A stretch of 64,000 nt of DNA from Oscillospiraceae bacterium (GTDB lineage Bacteria > Bacillota > Clostridia > Oscillospirales > Ruminococcaceae), in the NCBI GenBank assembly GCA_017847885.1, contig JAGAUA010000008.1, forward strand, positions 38,434 to 102,433. Direction: 5' to 3'. A model generated the notes under the pieces. The model did not search any database and was not told the DNA's origin. It saw only the letters and a program-made list of their open reading frames with translations. This document shows, one piece after another, positions 8,500 to 17,042 of this stretch (position 1 is the first letter of the stretch; each line of letters starts with the position of its first letter). The translations under genes and the position numbers were made by a program.

Positions 8500-9762
8500 T
8501 TACATTACTTCATCGGGACCGCTAATCTTGCCCGTAACCGCAGAAGCCGCAGCAACAGCAGGGGAAGCAAGATAAACCTCGGACTCGGGGTGACCCATAC
8601 GTCCCACAAAGTTTCTGTTGGTGGTTGCAACCGCTCTTTCACCCTTTGCAAGAATACCCATGTGACCGCCGAGACACGGACCGCAGGTAGGGGTCGAGAC
8701 CGCGCAGCCTGCGTTGATGAAAATTTCCAGCAAGCCCTTTTTCATAGCTTCGAGATAGATCTTCTGTGTCGCAGGAATAACGATGCAGCGCACGCCCTCG
8801 TGTACCTTTTTGCCCTTGATTATCTCGGCAGCCATTTCAAGGTCTTCCATTCTGCCGTTTGTGCATGAGCCGATAACAACTTGGTCGATTTTTACCTCGC
8901 CAACCTCGTCAATTGTACGGGTGTTTTCGGGAAGGTGGGGGAATGCAACGGTGGGCTTTATCTCCGAAAGGTCGATGTCGTAAACCGCGTCATAGGGAGC
9001 ATCGGGGTCAGCCTCGTAAACGGTGTAGGGACGGTCAACTCTGCCCTCCTGATAAGCCTTGGTAACCTCGTCAACAGCGAAAATGCCGTTCTTTGCGCCT
9101 GCCTCGATAGCCATGTTCGCCATGGAAAGACGGTCGTCCATAGAAAGGCTTTTCAGCCCCTCGCCCGAGAATTCCATGGACTTGTAAAGCGCACCGTCAA
9201 CGCCTATCATGCCGATGATGTGGAGGATAACGTCCTTGCCCATAACGTATTTGTTAAGCTTGCCCTTGAGGTTGAATTTGATTGCGGAGGGAACCTTGAA
9301 CCACGCCTCGCCCGTAGCCATGCCGGCAGCCATGTCTGTTGAGCCTACGCCCGTGGAGAAAGCACCCAGCGCGCCGTAAGTGCAGGTGTGGCTGTCCGCA
9401 CCGATGATACATTCGCCCGAAGCAACAAGACCTTTTTCGGGGAGCAGGGCGTGTTCGATGCCCATGTCGCCAACATCGAAATAGTTCTTGATTTTCAGCT
9501 TTGAAGCAAAGTCGCGGCACTGCTTTGTGTGCGCGGCGGACTTGATGTCCTTGTTGGGGGTAAAGTGGTCCATTACCAAAGAGATTTTGTCTGTATCGAA
9601 AATACCCGAAAATCCTGCCTTTTCAAACTCGTTGATAGCAACAGGAGTTGTAACATCGTTGCCCAGCACCATGTCAAGCTTACATCTGATAAGCTGACCT
9701 GCCTCAACCTTGTCGAGACCCGCGTGTGCGGCAAGAATTTTCTGAGTCATAGTCATAGCCAT
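8500..9762 (-). CDS. leuC: 3-isopropylmalate dehydratase large subunit (HacA/LeuC2 type)
   Basis: A 420-residue aconitase-family [4Fe-4S] enzyme, catalytic partner of LeuD. The three cluster-ligand cysteines lie in [12 protein letters not shown] and in [13 protein letters not shown]. The stretches [14 protein letters not shown] and [21 protein letters not shown] are family standards. First gene of the leuCDB operon, preceded by a TTGAAT-17-TATAAT promoter. The start at 9762 follows AAAGGG; further in-frame ATGs at codons 3 and 5 are possible. A LysR gene runs divergently about 400 bp away and is a natural candidate regulator. Confidence 0.96.
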   Translation of the reverse strand: MAMTMTQKILAAHAGLDKVEAGQLIRCKLDMVLGNDVTTPVAINEFEKAGFSGIFDTDKISLVMDHFTPNKDIKSAAHTKQCRDFASKLKIKNYFDVGDMGIEHALLPEKGLVASGECIIGADSHTCTYGALGAFSTGVGSTDMAAGMATGEAWFKVPSAIKFNLKGKLNKYVMGKDVILHIIGMIGVDGALYKSMEFSGEGLKSLSMDDRLSMANMAIEAGAKNGIFAVDEVTKAYQEGRVDRPYTVYEADPDAPYDAVYDIDLSEIKPTVAFPHLPENTRTIDEVGEVKIDQVVIGSCTNGRMEDLEMAAEIIKGKKVHEGVRCIVIPATQKIYLEAMKKGLLEIFINAGCAVSTPTCGPCLGGHMGILAKGERAVATTNRNFVGRMGHPESEVYLASPAVAAASAVTGKISGPDEVM

Positions 9763-9797
9763 AAAAATTCGCCCTTTCTTTTTAAGATTACAGTTGC

Positions 9798-9826
9798 ATT
9801 ATAACACAAAATATGATATAATTCAA
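9798..9826 (-). promoter_or_regulatory. Promoter of the leuCDB operon
   Basis: Minus-strand TTGAAT (9821-9826), 17-bp spacer, TATAAT (9798-9803), 36 bp before leuC. Confidence 0.7.
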
Positions 9827-9830
9827 ATAC

Positions 9831-9854
9831 ATGATATGAATATCTGATATGAAT
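9831..9854. promoter_or_regulatory. Possible LysR-type operator upstream of leuC
   Basis: ATGATATGAAT and CTGATATGAAT lie as near-direct repeats just upstream of the leuC -35, and ATATCxxATAT-type symmetry is visible. LysR regulators usually bind AT-rich, T-N11-A boxes at this place. Binding by the adjacent LysR protein is inference. Confidence 0.35.
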
Positions 9855-9891
9855 TTTTTTTATGGATATGCCGCGATGTATAAAATCTGGC

Positions 9892-10150
9892 ATTTATCCT
9901 TCGGGCGGATAATATCCGTCCCTACAAAATGGTTTAAACGCATAATTTCTTTGTAGGGGCGGCTATCAGCCGCCCGTTATTGAAAAGTGAAAAGTGAAAA
10001 GTGAAAAGTGAATAGTGAATGGTGAATGGTGAAAAGTGAATATTTTTTGTAGGGGACGGGTCTCCCGTCCCGGCATTGTAGGGGCGGATTCCATATCCGC
10101 CCGTTAGTGAATAGTGAATGGTGAAAAGTGAATAGTGAAAAGTGAATTTT
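9892..10150. repeat. Composite intergenic repeat R1, copy A (GC palindromes plus 7-bp tandem repeats)
   Basis: Fills the leuC-lysR gap. It contains palindromes such as CGGGCGGATAATATCCGTCCC, GGGGCGGCTATCAGCCGCC and GGGACGGGTCTCCCGTCCC, each next to a TTGTAGGG motif. Between them are two arrays of the heptamer TGAAWRG: nine units at 9981-10043 and six at 10108-10149. The same modules recur at 16853-16996 and 38551-38740. No protein is encoded; frames through the heptamers are open only because of their composition. Confidence 0.85.
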
Positions 10151-10165
10151 TGGAGGAGGTATACC

Positions 10166-11062
10166 ATGATATCGGAAAGCAACCTTAACCGCTACCGCCT
10201 TTTCTGCGCGGTCGCCGAGTGTGAAAGCATATCCCGTGCCGCGGAGCTGAACTATATCAGCCAGCCTGCCATAAGCAAGGCGATAACCAAAATGGAGGAG
10301 ACGCTGGACACGCGGCTTTTCGTCCGCAACCACCGGGGCGTGACCCTTACCGACGAGGGAAAGCTGTTCTACGAGCAGCTTAAAACCGCCTTTGACATAA
10401 TCAAGGAGGGAGAAGAGCAGATACACCGCATAAAGGAGCTTGGCATAGGCAGGCTTCGCTTCGGCGCAAGCGCAATACTCTGCAAGCATATGCTTCTGCC
10501 CTATATCAAGGAGTACATCGCGGAAAACCCCCACGTTAAGATAACCGTCGACTGCCAGTCGTCGTCACACCTGTTCAGACTGCTTTACGACGGAAAAATC
10601 GACTTTGCGCTCATGGTCAAGCCCGAAAATCTGTCCGACATCAGCTTTTACTCCCTTGGCGAGATAGAGGACGTTTTCATCGCAACGCCGTCCTATATAG
10701 AAAACCTGCATATCCGCGAGGAGTCCACCGTTTTTGAAAAGGGCAACATCATGCTGCTGGACGGCGAAAACGTGTCCCGAATGCACGTTGACCGATACTT
10801 TAAGGAGAACAATATCGTTCCCGAGCATATCCTCGAAGTCAGCGGCATGGATATGCTTATCGAGTTTGCCAAAACGGGCATGGGCGCAGCCTGCGTGATA
10901 AAGCGGTTTGTGCAGAAGGAGCTTGACGAGGGAAGCCTTATGGAGATACCGCTGCCCGTGCCGATAAACAAAAGAGAGGTAGGCTTTGCATACATGAAAA
11001 ATGCAAAGCTTACCTCAGCAATGGAGCGATTTAAAGAATTCTACGAGAACTATCCTTCATAA
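10166..11062 (+). CDS. LysR family transcriptional regulator
   Basis: A 298-residue DNA-binding regulator with an N-terminal winged helix-turn-helix (about residues 1-65: FCAVAECESISRAAELNYISQPAISKAI, shown here as the usual LysR helix pattern) and a C-terminal periplasmic-binding-protein-like effector domain. ATG at 10166 follows GGAGGAGGT; the earlier Met in the frame lies inside the repeat. It runs divergently from leuCDB, the classic position for a regulator of that operon. Its 3' end overlaps the convergent cimA gene by 32 bp. Effector unknown; 2-isopropylmalate or a branched-chain precursor would be expected if it controls leuCDB. Confidence 0.92.
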   Translation: MISESNLNRYRLFCAVAECESISRAAELNYISQPAISKAITKMEETLDTRLFVRNHRGVTLTDEGKLFYEQLKTAFDIIKEGEEQIHRIKELGIGRLRFGASAILCKHMLLPYIKEYIAENPHVKITVDCQSSSHLFRLLYDGKIDFALMVKPENLSDISFYSLGEIEDVFIATPSYIENLHIREESTVFEKGNIMLLDGENVSRMHVDRYFKENNIVPEHILEVSGMDMLIEFAKTGMGAACVIKRFVQKELDEGSLMEIPLPVPINKREVGFAYMKNAKLTSAMERFKEFYENYPS

Positions 11063-12611
11063 GCTTGTATTCAAGGCTGTCGATAAGCGCCGTTACCGAC
11101 GCGTTGATGATGTCGGTGGACGCGCCTACCGTCGTCCAGATGTCCTTTCCGTCGGTGCTTTCGATAAGCACGCGAACGTTTGCCGCAGTTGCCGCGCTTC
11201 CGTCAACAACGCGCACCTTGTAGTCCGTCAGGTGGATATCCGCAATTGACGGGTAGAACACCGCCAGCGCCTGACGAAGCGCCTTGTCAATGGCATTTAC
11301 GGGACCGTCACCCTCGTCCGCGGCGATTTCGTCCTTGCCGTTTACCGATATTTTCACGATAGCGGAGGACGGGTTCTGGAACTCTCCCGACTTTTCACCG
11401 ATTATCTTGAAATATTTGATAGCAAAGAAATTCTCTATCTTTCCCAGATATTTCTTCACCAGCAGCTCAAAGGACGCCTCCGCCGCTTCGTACTGATACC
11501 CCTTGAATTCCATATTTTTAAGCAGGTCGATGATGTCCTGAGTCTCGGGACTTTCCTTTGTAAGCTCGGGTGCAATTTCGTTTATGCGGTGAAGAATTGC
11601 CGAGCGTCCCGCAACCTCGGAAAGAAGAATATTGCGTTTGTTTCCCACAGCGTCGGGCGGTATATGCTCAAAGCTGCGGGAATTTTTCTTTACGCCGTCG
11701 GTGTGCATACCGCCCTTGTGAGCAAATGCGCTCTTGCCAACGTAGGGCATATTCTCCGTCAGCTTCATGTTGCATATCTCGGCAATATATCTTGCAAGAC
11801 GGGTCAGCTCCTGCATACTGCTTTCGGGAACGCAGTCCATGCCAAGCTTAAGCTGTAAGTTGGCAATGACCGTGGAAAGATTGGTGTTTCCGCACCTTTC
11901 ACCGATACCCGTAATAGTGCCCTGTACCTGCACCGCACCCGACTTTACCGCCGCGATTGAGTTTGCCGCCGCGCAGCCCGTGTCGTTGTGACAGTGTATG
12001 CCCACGGGTATGCTCACCGCCGAAACGGCAGCCTTTACAATCTCGGCAATCTCATCGGGAAAACAGCCGCCGTTTGTGTCGCAAAGCACCGCTGCCAAAG
12101 CACCTGCCTGCTCCGCGGTAACGAGAGTTTTCAGCGCATATTCGGGATTTTCCTTGTATCCGTCAAAGAAATGCTCCGCGTCAAAGAAAACCTTTTTGCC
12201 CTTTGAAACGAGGTACTTTATGGTGTCGGAGATCATGTTCAGATTTTCTTCAAGGGTGGTGCAGATTATCTCCGTTGCGTGCATATCCCAGCTTTTGCCG
12301 AACACCGAAACGTACTCCACATCGGTATCCGCAAGGGCGTTGAGGTTTGCGTCCTCCTGACAGGAAATGTTCTTTCTGCGTGTCGAGCCGAACGCCACAA
12401 GCTTGGAGTGCTTTAGGGTGTAGTCGGCAGCTTTTTTGAAGAACTCCATGTCCTTGGGGTTGGAAGCAGGGTTGCCTGCCTCGATGAAGTCAATGCCGAA
12501 ATCGTCCAGAGCCTTCATCACGTTAAGCTTATCCTCAACGGAGAAATTCACGTTTTCCCCCTGTGCGCCGTCGCGGAGAGTGGAGTCAAATATCTGTATT
12601 TTTTTATTCAT
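11031..12611 (-). CDS. cimA: (R)-citramalate synthase
   Basis: A 526-residue enzyme condensing acetyl-CoA with pyruvate to citramalate, the first step of the threonine-independent isoleucine route. It shows the HMGL-like TIM barrel (DSTLRDGAQGENV, HCHNDTG, GERCGNTNLS) and the C-terminal LeuA dimer/allosteric domain (about residues 390-520). CimA rather than LeuA is suggested by the length, the start KIQIFDSTLRDGAQGE and the SWDMHATEI segment. It lies 18 bp downstream of ilvB and should share its T-box leader. Its 3' end overlaps the lysR gene antisense by 32 bp. The Met at 12611 is preferred; the ribosome site is weak. Confidence 0.9.
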   Translation of the reverse strand: MNKKIQIFDSTLRDGAQGENVNFSVEDKLNVMKALDDFGIDFIEAGNPASNPKDMEFFKKAADYTLKHSKLVAFGSTRRKNISCQEDANLNALADTDVEYVSVFGKSWDMHATEIICTTLEENLNMISDTIKYLVSKGKKVFFDAEHFFDGYKENPEYALKTLVTAEQAGALAAVLCDTNGGCFPDEIAEIVKAAVSAVSIPVGIHCHNDTGCAAANSIAAVKSGAVQVQGTITGIGERCGNTNLSTVIANLQLKLGMDCVPESSMQELTRLARYIAEICNMKLTENMPYVGKSAFAHKGGMHTDGVKKNSRSFEHIPPDAVGNKRNILLSEVAGRSAILHRINEIAPELTKESPETQDIIDLLKNMEFKGYQYEAAEASFELLVKKYLGKIENFFAIKYFKIIGEKSGEFQNPSSAIVKISVNGKDEIAADEGDGPVNAIDKALRQALAVFYPSIADIHLTDYKVRVVDGSAATAANVRVLIESTDGKDIWTTVGASTDIINASVTALIDSLEYKLMKDSSRRIL

Positions 12612-12629
12612 AGCAAACACTCTTTCTTA

Positions 12630-14303
12630 TCAGATATCAAGTATCGGCTCGGCAATTGATGCACCTGCCGGAACCATAGGCAGAACGTTGATGTCCTTGT
12701 CGATGATGCAGTTGATAAGCACGGGCTTGTTCAGGGCAATTGCCTTTTCAAGCACGGGTCGTATGTCGCTCTTTTTGAAAATTGTGAACGCGTCAATGCC
12801 AAGCGCCTTGCCCAGCAGTTCAAAATCCGTAGCCTTTTCAAGGGTGGTCTGGGAGAAATGGTTGTTGTAGAAAAGCTTTTGCCACTGCCTTACCATACCG
12901 AGAACGCTGTTGTTGAAAACAAGCTCGATAACGGGAAGCTGATACTTTGCAAGGGTTGTAAGCTCGTTCATGTTCATGTAGAAGCTGCCGTCGCCTGCGC
13001 AGTTCACCACGGTCTTGTCGGGGTTGCCAACCTTGCAGCCGATAGCCGCGCCGAGACCGTAGCCCATAGTGCCCAGACCGCCCGATGTGGCAAGGTGACG
13101 GGGCTTGCGGAAGTTGTAGAACTCTGCCGCCCACATCTGATGCTGACCCACTTCCGTGCTGAGTATCGCCTCGCCGTGGGTAATCTCGTCAAGCACTTCA
13201 AGCACATCTTGGGGAAGCACCGCTTCGGGGTCGTCCGATACCTGGCAAAGAGGATATTTCGCCTTCCAAGCCGCGACCTTAGCCATCCATTCGCCGTGCT
13301 TTGCGGGGGAAATAAGCTTGTTCAGCTTTTCAAGCACAAGCTTAAGGTTGCCGCAAACCTTTGCATAAGCCTCAACATTCTTGTTTATTTCGGCAGGGTC
13401 AATCTCAATGTGGAGTATCTTTGCATTTTTCGCAACGCCGCTAAAGCTCTTGGTGTCGCAGGTCACGCGGTCGGAAAAGCGGGAGCCGAGAACGATGAAC
13501 AGGTCACATTCCGCCAAAGCAAGGGACGCGGTTTTTGTGCCGTGCATGCCCATCATTCCCACATAACGGGGACTTGAATTGTCGAAGGCGCATTGCCCCA
13601 TAAGGGAAAGGGAAACGGGCGCGTCGATTTTCTCGGCAAATTCGGCAAGTTCGTCAACCGCGTCGCAGGATACCGCGCCGCCGCCTGCATAGATAAAGGG
13701 TCTTTCGGCTTCGGAAATAAGCTTTGCGGCATACTCTATCTCGTCATCATTCACGGTGTAGCTGTGCGCCTTGGGCTTCTGCGGCTCGTATTCGCATTTT
13801 GCCGCGGTAATATCCTTGGGAATATCAATAAGCACGGGACCCTTTCTGCCGTCGTTCGCAATAAAGAACGCCTCGCGGATAACGTCCGCAAGCTGTGTAA
13901 CGTCCTTTACTATGTAATTATGCTTTGTTATCGGCATGGTTATGCCCGTGATGTCCACCTCTTGAAAGCTGTCCAGACCGAGAAGAGAGGTCGCCACATT
14001 TCCCGTAATTGCAACCATGGGAATACTGTCCATATAAGCCGTTGCAAGACCCGTAACAAGGTTTGTTGCACCCGGACCCGATGTCGCGATAACAACGCCC
14101 GTCTTGCCCGTTGAGCGCGAGTAACCGTCAGCGGCATGGGAAGCGCCCTGCTCGTGGGAGGTAAGAATGTGTGTTATCCTGTCGCTGTAATCATAAAGCG
14201 CGTCGTAAATGTTCAGCACCGCGCCGCCCGGGTATCCGAAAACCGTATCAACACCTTGCTCCAAAAGACATTCAAGAATAATCTGCGAACCGTTTAAAAC
14301 CAT
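12630..14303 (-). CDS. ilvB: Acetolactate synthase large (catalytic) subunit
   Basis: A 557-residue thiamine-diphosphate enzyme making acetolactate from pyruvate, or acetohydroxybutyrate from pyruvate plus 2-oxobutyrate, the common step of Val, Leu and Ile synthesis. The catalytic glutamate is in SHEQGASHAADGY, and the ThDP/Mg motif is GDGSFYMNMNEL followed by NN in VFNNSVLG. Three-domain ThDP layout fits the length. No regulatory subunit gene (ilvN) is nearby. First gene of an ilvB-cimA operon whose leader is a T-box, so expression should rise when a specific tRNA is uncharged. ATG at 14303 follows AAAGGAG. Confidence 0.95.
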   Translation of the reverse strand: MVLNGSQIILECLLEQGVDTVFGYPGGAVLNIYDALYDYSDRITHILTSHEQGASHAADGYSRSTGKTGVVIATSGPGATNLVTGLATAYMDSIPMVAITGNVATSLLGLDSFQEVDITGITMPITKHNYIVKDVTQLADVIREAFFIANDGRKGPVLIDIPKDITAAKCEYEPQKPKAHSYTVNDDEIEYAAKLISEAERPFIYAGGGAVSCDAVDELAEFAEKIDAPVSLSLMGQCAFDNSSPRYVGMMGMHGTKTASLALAECDLFIVLGSRFSDRVTCDTKSFSGVAKNAKILHIEIDPAEINKNVEAYAKVCGNLKLVLEKLNKLISPAKHGEWMAKVAAWKAKYPLCQVSDDPEAVLPQDVLEVLDEITHGEAILSTEVGQHQMWAAEFYNFRKPRHLATSGGLGTMGYGLGAAIGCKVGNPDKTVVNCAGDGSFYMNMNELTTLAKYQLPVIELVFNNSVLGMVRQWQKLFYNNHFSQTTLEKATDFELLGKALGIDAFTIFKKSDIRPVLEKAIALNKPVLINCIIDKDINVLPMVPAGASIAEPILDI

Positions 14304-14321
14304 GACCGAAAACTCCTTTTG

Positions 14322-14607
14322 ATAAAATAAAAAACCTTCACCTCAAGAATAAATCAAGAGGTGAAGGCAATAAATACAACTCCACGGTACCACTCTCGTT
14401 CGGATTTTACTCCGCACTCTGCCGCATCAAACAATGCGCGTCTCTGTAACGGGAGAAGCCCGTTCCGTCCTACTGGGGAAGCCTTTTCGGCGGAATGCTC
14501 CGAGGTGATATATTATCAGCGGGAAGATACTGCCTTGCACCAAACGGCAGCTCTCTGAAAAATTCCGTAAGCTGTTTTGCTCCTCATCAAAGCATTTAAC
14601 ATATATT
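14322..14607 (-). ncRNA. T-box riboswitch leader of ilvB-cimA, specifier probably ATC (Ile)
   Basis: On the minus strand the conserved T-box AACGAGAGTGGTACCGTGG lies at 14400-14382. A terminator follows: CCTTCACCTC (14367-14358) pairs with GAGGTGAAGG (14344-14335), then a T-run. At the 5' side a Stem I can be folded: ATGCTTT/GGAGCAT and GAGG/CCTC. Just 5' of CCTC lies ATC-A (ATC at 14509-14507), the position of the specifier codon, which would read tRNA-Ile. The T-box identity is sure; the specifier is my reading of the fold. Confidence 0.9.
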
Positions 14608-14613
14608 ACTTGC

Positions 14614-14642
14614 ATGATATCACAACAAAAGAAGTTTGTCAA
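14614..14642 (-). promoter_or_regulatory. Promoter of the T-box leader
   Basis: Minus-strand TTGACA (14637-14642), 17-bp spacer, TATCAT (14614-14619), directly upstream of the T-box leader. Confidence 0.8.
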
Positions 14643-14712
14643 TGAATATTTTGTGAACAAAAATTACTTCCTGCCGAAAAAATGAAAATCTGACGAAAAA
14701 TACTGCCGCAGT

Positions 14713-14741
14713 TTGACATTGGCGCAAGGGTGTGCTATAAT
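14713..14741 (+). promoter_or_regulatory. Promoter of the DUF5685 gene cluster
   Basis: TTGACA (14713-14718), 17-bp spacer, TATAAT (14736-14741), about 32 bp before the start codon. Confidence 0.88.
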
Positions 14742-14773
14742 TTGATAAGATGTAATTGATTGGGGGAAGCCGT

Positions 14774-15646
14774 ATGTTCGGGTACGTCAAACCGTTTAAG
14801 CCGCACCTGCGTATGTGCGAATATGATATATACCAAGCGGTCTACTGCGGCTTGTGCAAGGTGCTTGGCAAAAGCTACGGCTTTTCGTCGCGCATGACCC
14901 TCAGCTATGACTTTGCCTTTCTGGGACTTATGGCGCTTGCAATGAACGACTCCGAAGCAGAGGTCGTACCACAGCGGTGTGTCGCTCACCCGTTAAAGAA
15001 AACGCCGTGCCTAAAATCCCCCGACGGTCTTGACTATACAGCCGCCGCCGCTTCGATTTTGATATACCACAAAATCAAGGACGACGCGGCAGACAGCGGC
15101 TTTTTCAAAAAAATCGGCGCATTTTTCATGCTTGGCGCAACAAAGGGCACGTACAAAAAAGCCGCCGCAAAGTACCCCGATTTGGCGGAGTACGTGGAAG
15201 AGCAGATGAAGCAGCAATCAAAGCTTGAAAAGGAAAACTGCAAGTCCGTTGACCGCGCCTCCGAGCCGTCGTCGAATATCCTTGGGGAGATAGCCTCCCG
15301 TTTAAGCGATGACCCCGAGCAGAAGCGTATCCTGCATCGCTTCGGCTACCTTTTGGGCAGGTATATCTATATTTCCGACGCCTTTGACGATTTGGAAAAG
15401 GACTTTCGGCGCAGAGGCTTCAATCCGCTTATTTTGGGGGATTCGGTCATAAACGAGCTGAATTTGCCCATTGTTCAGAAAAAGGCTGAGGACAGCATAA
15501 ACTTTACCCTCGGCGCGCTGGCGGATTCCTACGTACAGCTTGAAATAAAGCGCTTTAAGCCGATTTTGGACAATATAGTCTATCTCGGGCTTAAAAATAC
15601 TTTTTACGACCTGATAAAGAAAAAAGAAGAAAAACGGGAAGAATAA
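14774..15646 (+). CDS. DUF5685-type protein of unknown function
   Basis: A 290-residue, mostly soluble helical protein. The N-terminus MFGYVKPFKPHLRMCEY with YCGLCKVLGKSYG matches what I know as the DUF5685 family of Clostridia. Cysteines are clustered in the first half (CEY, CGLC, RCVAHP, TPCL), which could bind metal; this is inference. A central KxxxxKAAAKYPD region looks like a helical linker, and the C-terminal half has repeated D/E-rich helices (YISDAFDDLEKD). ATG at 14774 follows GGGGGAAG. It is followed by a degenerate J-domain gene 61 bp on; this pair may act together. No activity is known. Confidence 0.8.
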   Translation: MFGYVKPFKPHLRMCEYDIYQAVYCGLCKVLGKSYGFSSRMTLSYDFAFLGLMALAMNDSEAEVVPQRCVAHPLKKTPCLKSPDGLDYTAAAASILIYHKIKDDAADSGFFKKIGAFFMLGATKGTYKKAAAKYPDLAEYVEEQMKQQSKLEKENCKSVDRASEPSSNILGEIASRLSDDPEQKRILHRFGYLLGRYIYISDAFDDLEKDFRRRGFNPLILGDSVINELNLPIVQKKAEDSINFTLGALADSYVQLEIKRFKPILDNIVYLGLKNTFYDLIKKKEEKREE

Positions 15647-15707
15647 ATTTTAGAGGTTCCCTTTACAATAACCGAAAGGAGAGCCGCGTTATGCGGCGGA
15701 AAATAAA

Positions 15708-16268
15708 ATGGACCCATACAGAATTTTAGGCGTTATGCCCACAGCCTCGGACGACGAGATACGCTCTGTCTACCGCAGCCTTTTGCAGCGTTACGCAGGC
15801 AACGACGAGAAAATCGCGGAGATAAACAGCGCTTACGACCAGATAATGAATATGCGCCGCGGAAGCTTTGAACAGTCGGGAGCAAGCGGCTTTGCCGAAG
15901 TGCGCCACCTGCTTCAAAACGGCAATTACAACGACGCCGACGGCATGCTGAACGCCATGCAGGAAAGAACGGCAGAGTGGTACTTCCTCAAGGGCAGCGT
16001 GTGCTACGCAAAGGGCTGGCTCAACGACGCGTACTCCCACTTTGAGCAGGCGTGCCGAATGGAGCCGTACAATCAGGAGTATAGCTCCGCCTTCAACCAT
16101 ATGAAGCAAAGCCAAAGCGGATATATGAGAGGAAACCCCAACGAGCCGAACCTCGGCGGAAATGCCGCAGGGACAAGAGTCTGCAGCGTGTGCGACATAT
16201 GCAACGGACTTATCTGCGCGGACTGCTGCTGCGAGTGCATGGGCGGCGACTGCATACCCTGCTGCTAA
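15708..16268 (+). CDS. Degenerate J-domain protein with cysteine-rich C-terminus
   Basis: A 186-residue cytosolic protein. The first 65 residues follow the DnaJ J-domain (MDPYRILGV, DDEIRSVYRSLLQRY, INSAYDQIMNMRRG), but the HPD tripeptide that stimulates DnaK is replaced by YAGND, so it is unlikely to be a normal DnaJ. Residues of about 65-145 form helical, TPR-like repeats (GNYNDADGMLN, WYFLKGSVCYAKGWLNDAYSHFEQA). The last 30 residues hold eleven cysteines (CSVCDICNGLICADCC and CIPCC), likely a metal-binding tail. It lies between the DUF5685 gene and a membrane protein gene on the same strand. ATG at 15708 has AAAGGAGAG about 30 bases upstream, so the ribosome site is not ideal. Confidence 0.8.
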   Translation: MDPYRILGVMPTASDDEIRSVYRSLLQRYAGNDEKIAEINSAYDQIMNMRRGSFEQSGASGFAEVRHLLQNGNYNDADGMLNAMQERTAEWYFLKGSVCYAKGWLNDAYSHFEQACRMEPYNQEYSSAFNHMKQSQSGYMRGNPNEPNLGGNAAGTRVCSVCDICNGLICADCCCECMGGDCIPCC

Positions 16269-16301
16269 AACTGCAAAAATAACAGAAAGACAAGTGTTGA
16301 T

Positions 16302-16844
16302 ATGAAAAAGGTCAGCTATAAAGTATCATTGGGCGGAATAGTGGCGGCGCTTTGCCTGCTGCTGATGTTTATTACCGCGGTATTTCCGCCGCTAAATATA
16401 ACGCTGCCGCTTTTTGCGGGAATGTTGATATCGGTGGTTGCAATCGAGGTCAGCTGCTCATGGGCGTTTGTGACGTACGCCGTTGTGGCGGTGCTTTCGT
16501 TTTTTGTCACCCCCGATAAGGAGGCATGGCTGTTCTTCACGGCATTTTTCGGCTATTACCCCGTGGCAAAATCCTTTTTCGAGAGCTTTAAGAGCAAGCT
16601 GCTCCAATGGCTGTTAAAGCTTGCGGTGTTCAACATTGCGATAGTGATAATTTTTTACATCACCATGAATATCCTCGGCACGGTAGACCTGTTTGAGGAG
16701 TTCGGTTTTTACAACCAATGGCTCATACCTGTGCTGCTTGCCGTGGGAAACCTCATCTTCATATTCTACGACTACACGCTTATGTTGATAATCACCTGCT
16801 ATAAAAAGTGGTTCAGACCCACATTTCTGCGGAAGATAAAATAA
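16302..16844 (+). CDS. Multi-pass membrane protein of unknown function
   Basis: A 180-residue hydrophobic protein with about five predicted membrane helices and a positively charged C-terminus (KKWFRPTFLRKIK). Its size and helix pattern, with a GGIVAALCLLLMF opening, are like small substrate-binding (S) components of ECF transporters, but no binding motif allows a call. It follows the J-domain gene by 33 bp and may be the third gene of the unit starting at 14774. The first repeat R1 palindrome starts just after its stop. Confidence 0.7.
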   Translation: MKKVSYKVSLGGIVAALCLLLMFITAVFPPLNITLPLFAGMLISVVAIEVSCSWAFVTYAVVAVLSFFVTPDKEAWLFFTAFFGYYPVAKSFFESFKSKLLQWLLKLAVFNIAIVIIFYITMNILGTVDLFEEFGFYNQWLIPVLLAVGNLIFIFYDYTLMLIITCYKKWFRPTFLRKIK

Positions 16845-16852
16845 ACAGCTTG

Positions 16853-16996
16853 TGTAGGGGCGGCTATCAGCCGCCTGTTTTCTTTTTCGCTGCCATATCG
16901 GGCGGATATTATCCGCCCGTTAGTGAAAAGTGAATAGTGAAAAGTGAATAGTGAATAATGAATAGTTTTGTAGGGGACGGGTCTACCGTCCCGCAA
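16853..16996. repeat. Composite intergenic repeat R1, copy B
   Basis: Modules match copy A: GTAGGGGCGGCTATCAGCCG, CGGGCGGATATTATCCGCCC, six TGAAWRR heptamers at 16924-16965, and TAGGGGACGGGTCTACCGTC. Lies between the membrane protein and tyrA, which converge. Confidence 0.82.
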
Positions 16997-17038
16997 AAAT
17001 AAAATGCCTGTACCCGAAATTGAACGGGTGCAGGCATT
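16995..17038 (-). terminator. Terminator for tyrA
   Basis: AATGCCTG-ACCCG pairs with CGGGT-CAGGCATT (17003-17038); on the minus strand TTTATTTTT follows. Confidence 0.75.
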
Positions 17039-17042
17039 ATTT

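Noticed and set aside
9981..10149. CRISPR-like array
   Set aside because: The repeat unit is 7 bp without spacers, and no cas genes are present.
9934..10534. Minus-strand open frames through the heptamer repeats (FTIHYSLFTFH-like)
   Set aside because: They arise because the 7-bp repeat contains no stop in these frames; no ribosome site, and similar frames appear at each R1 copy.
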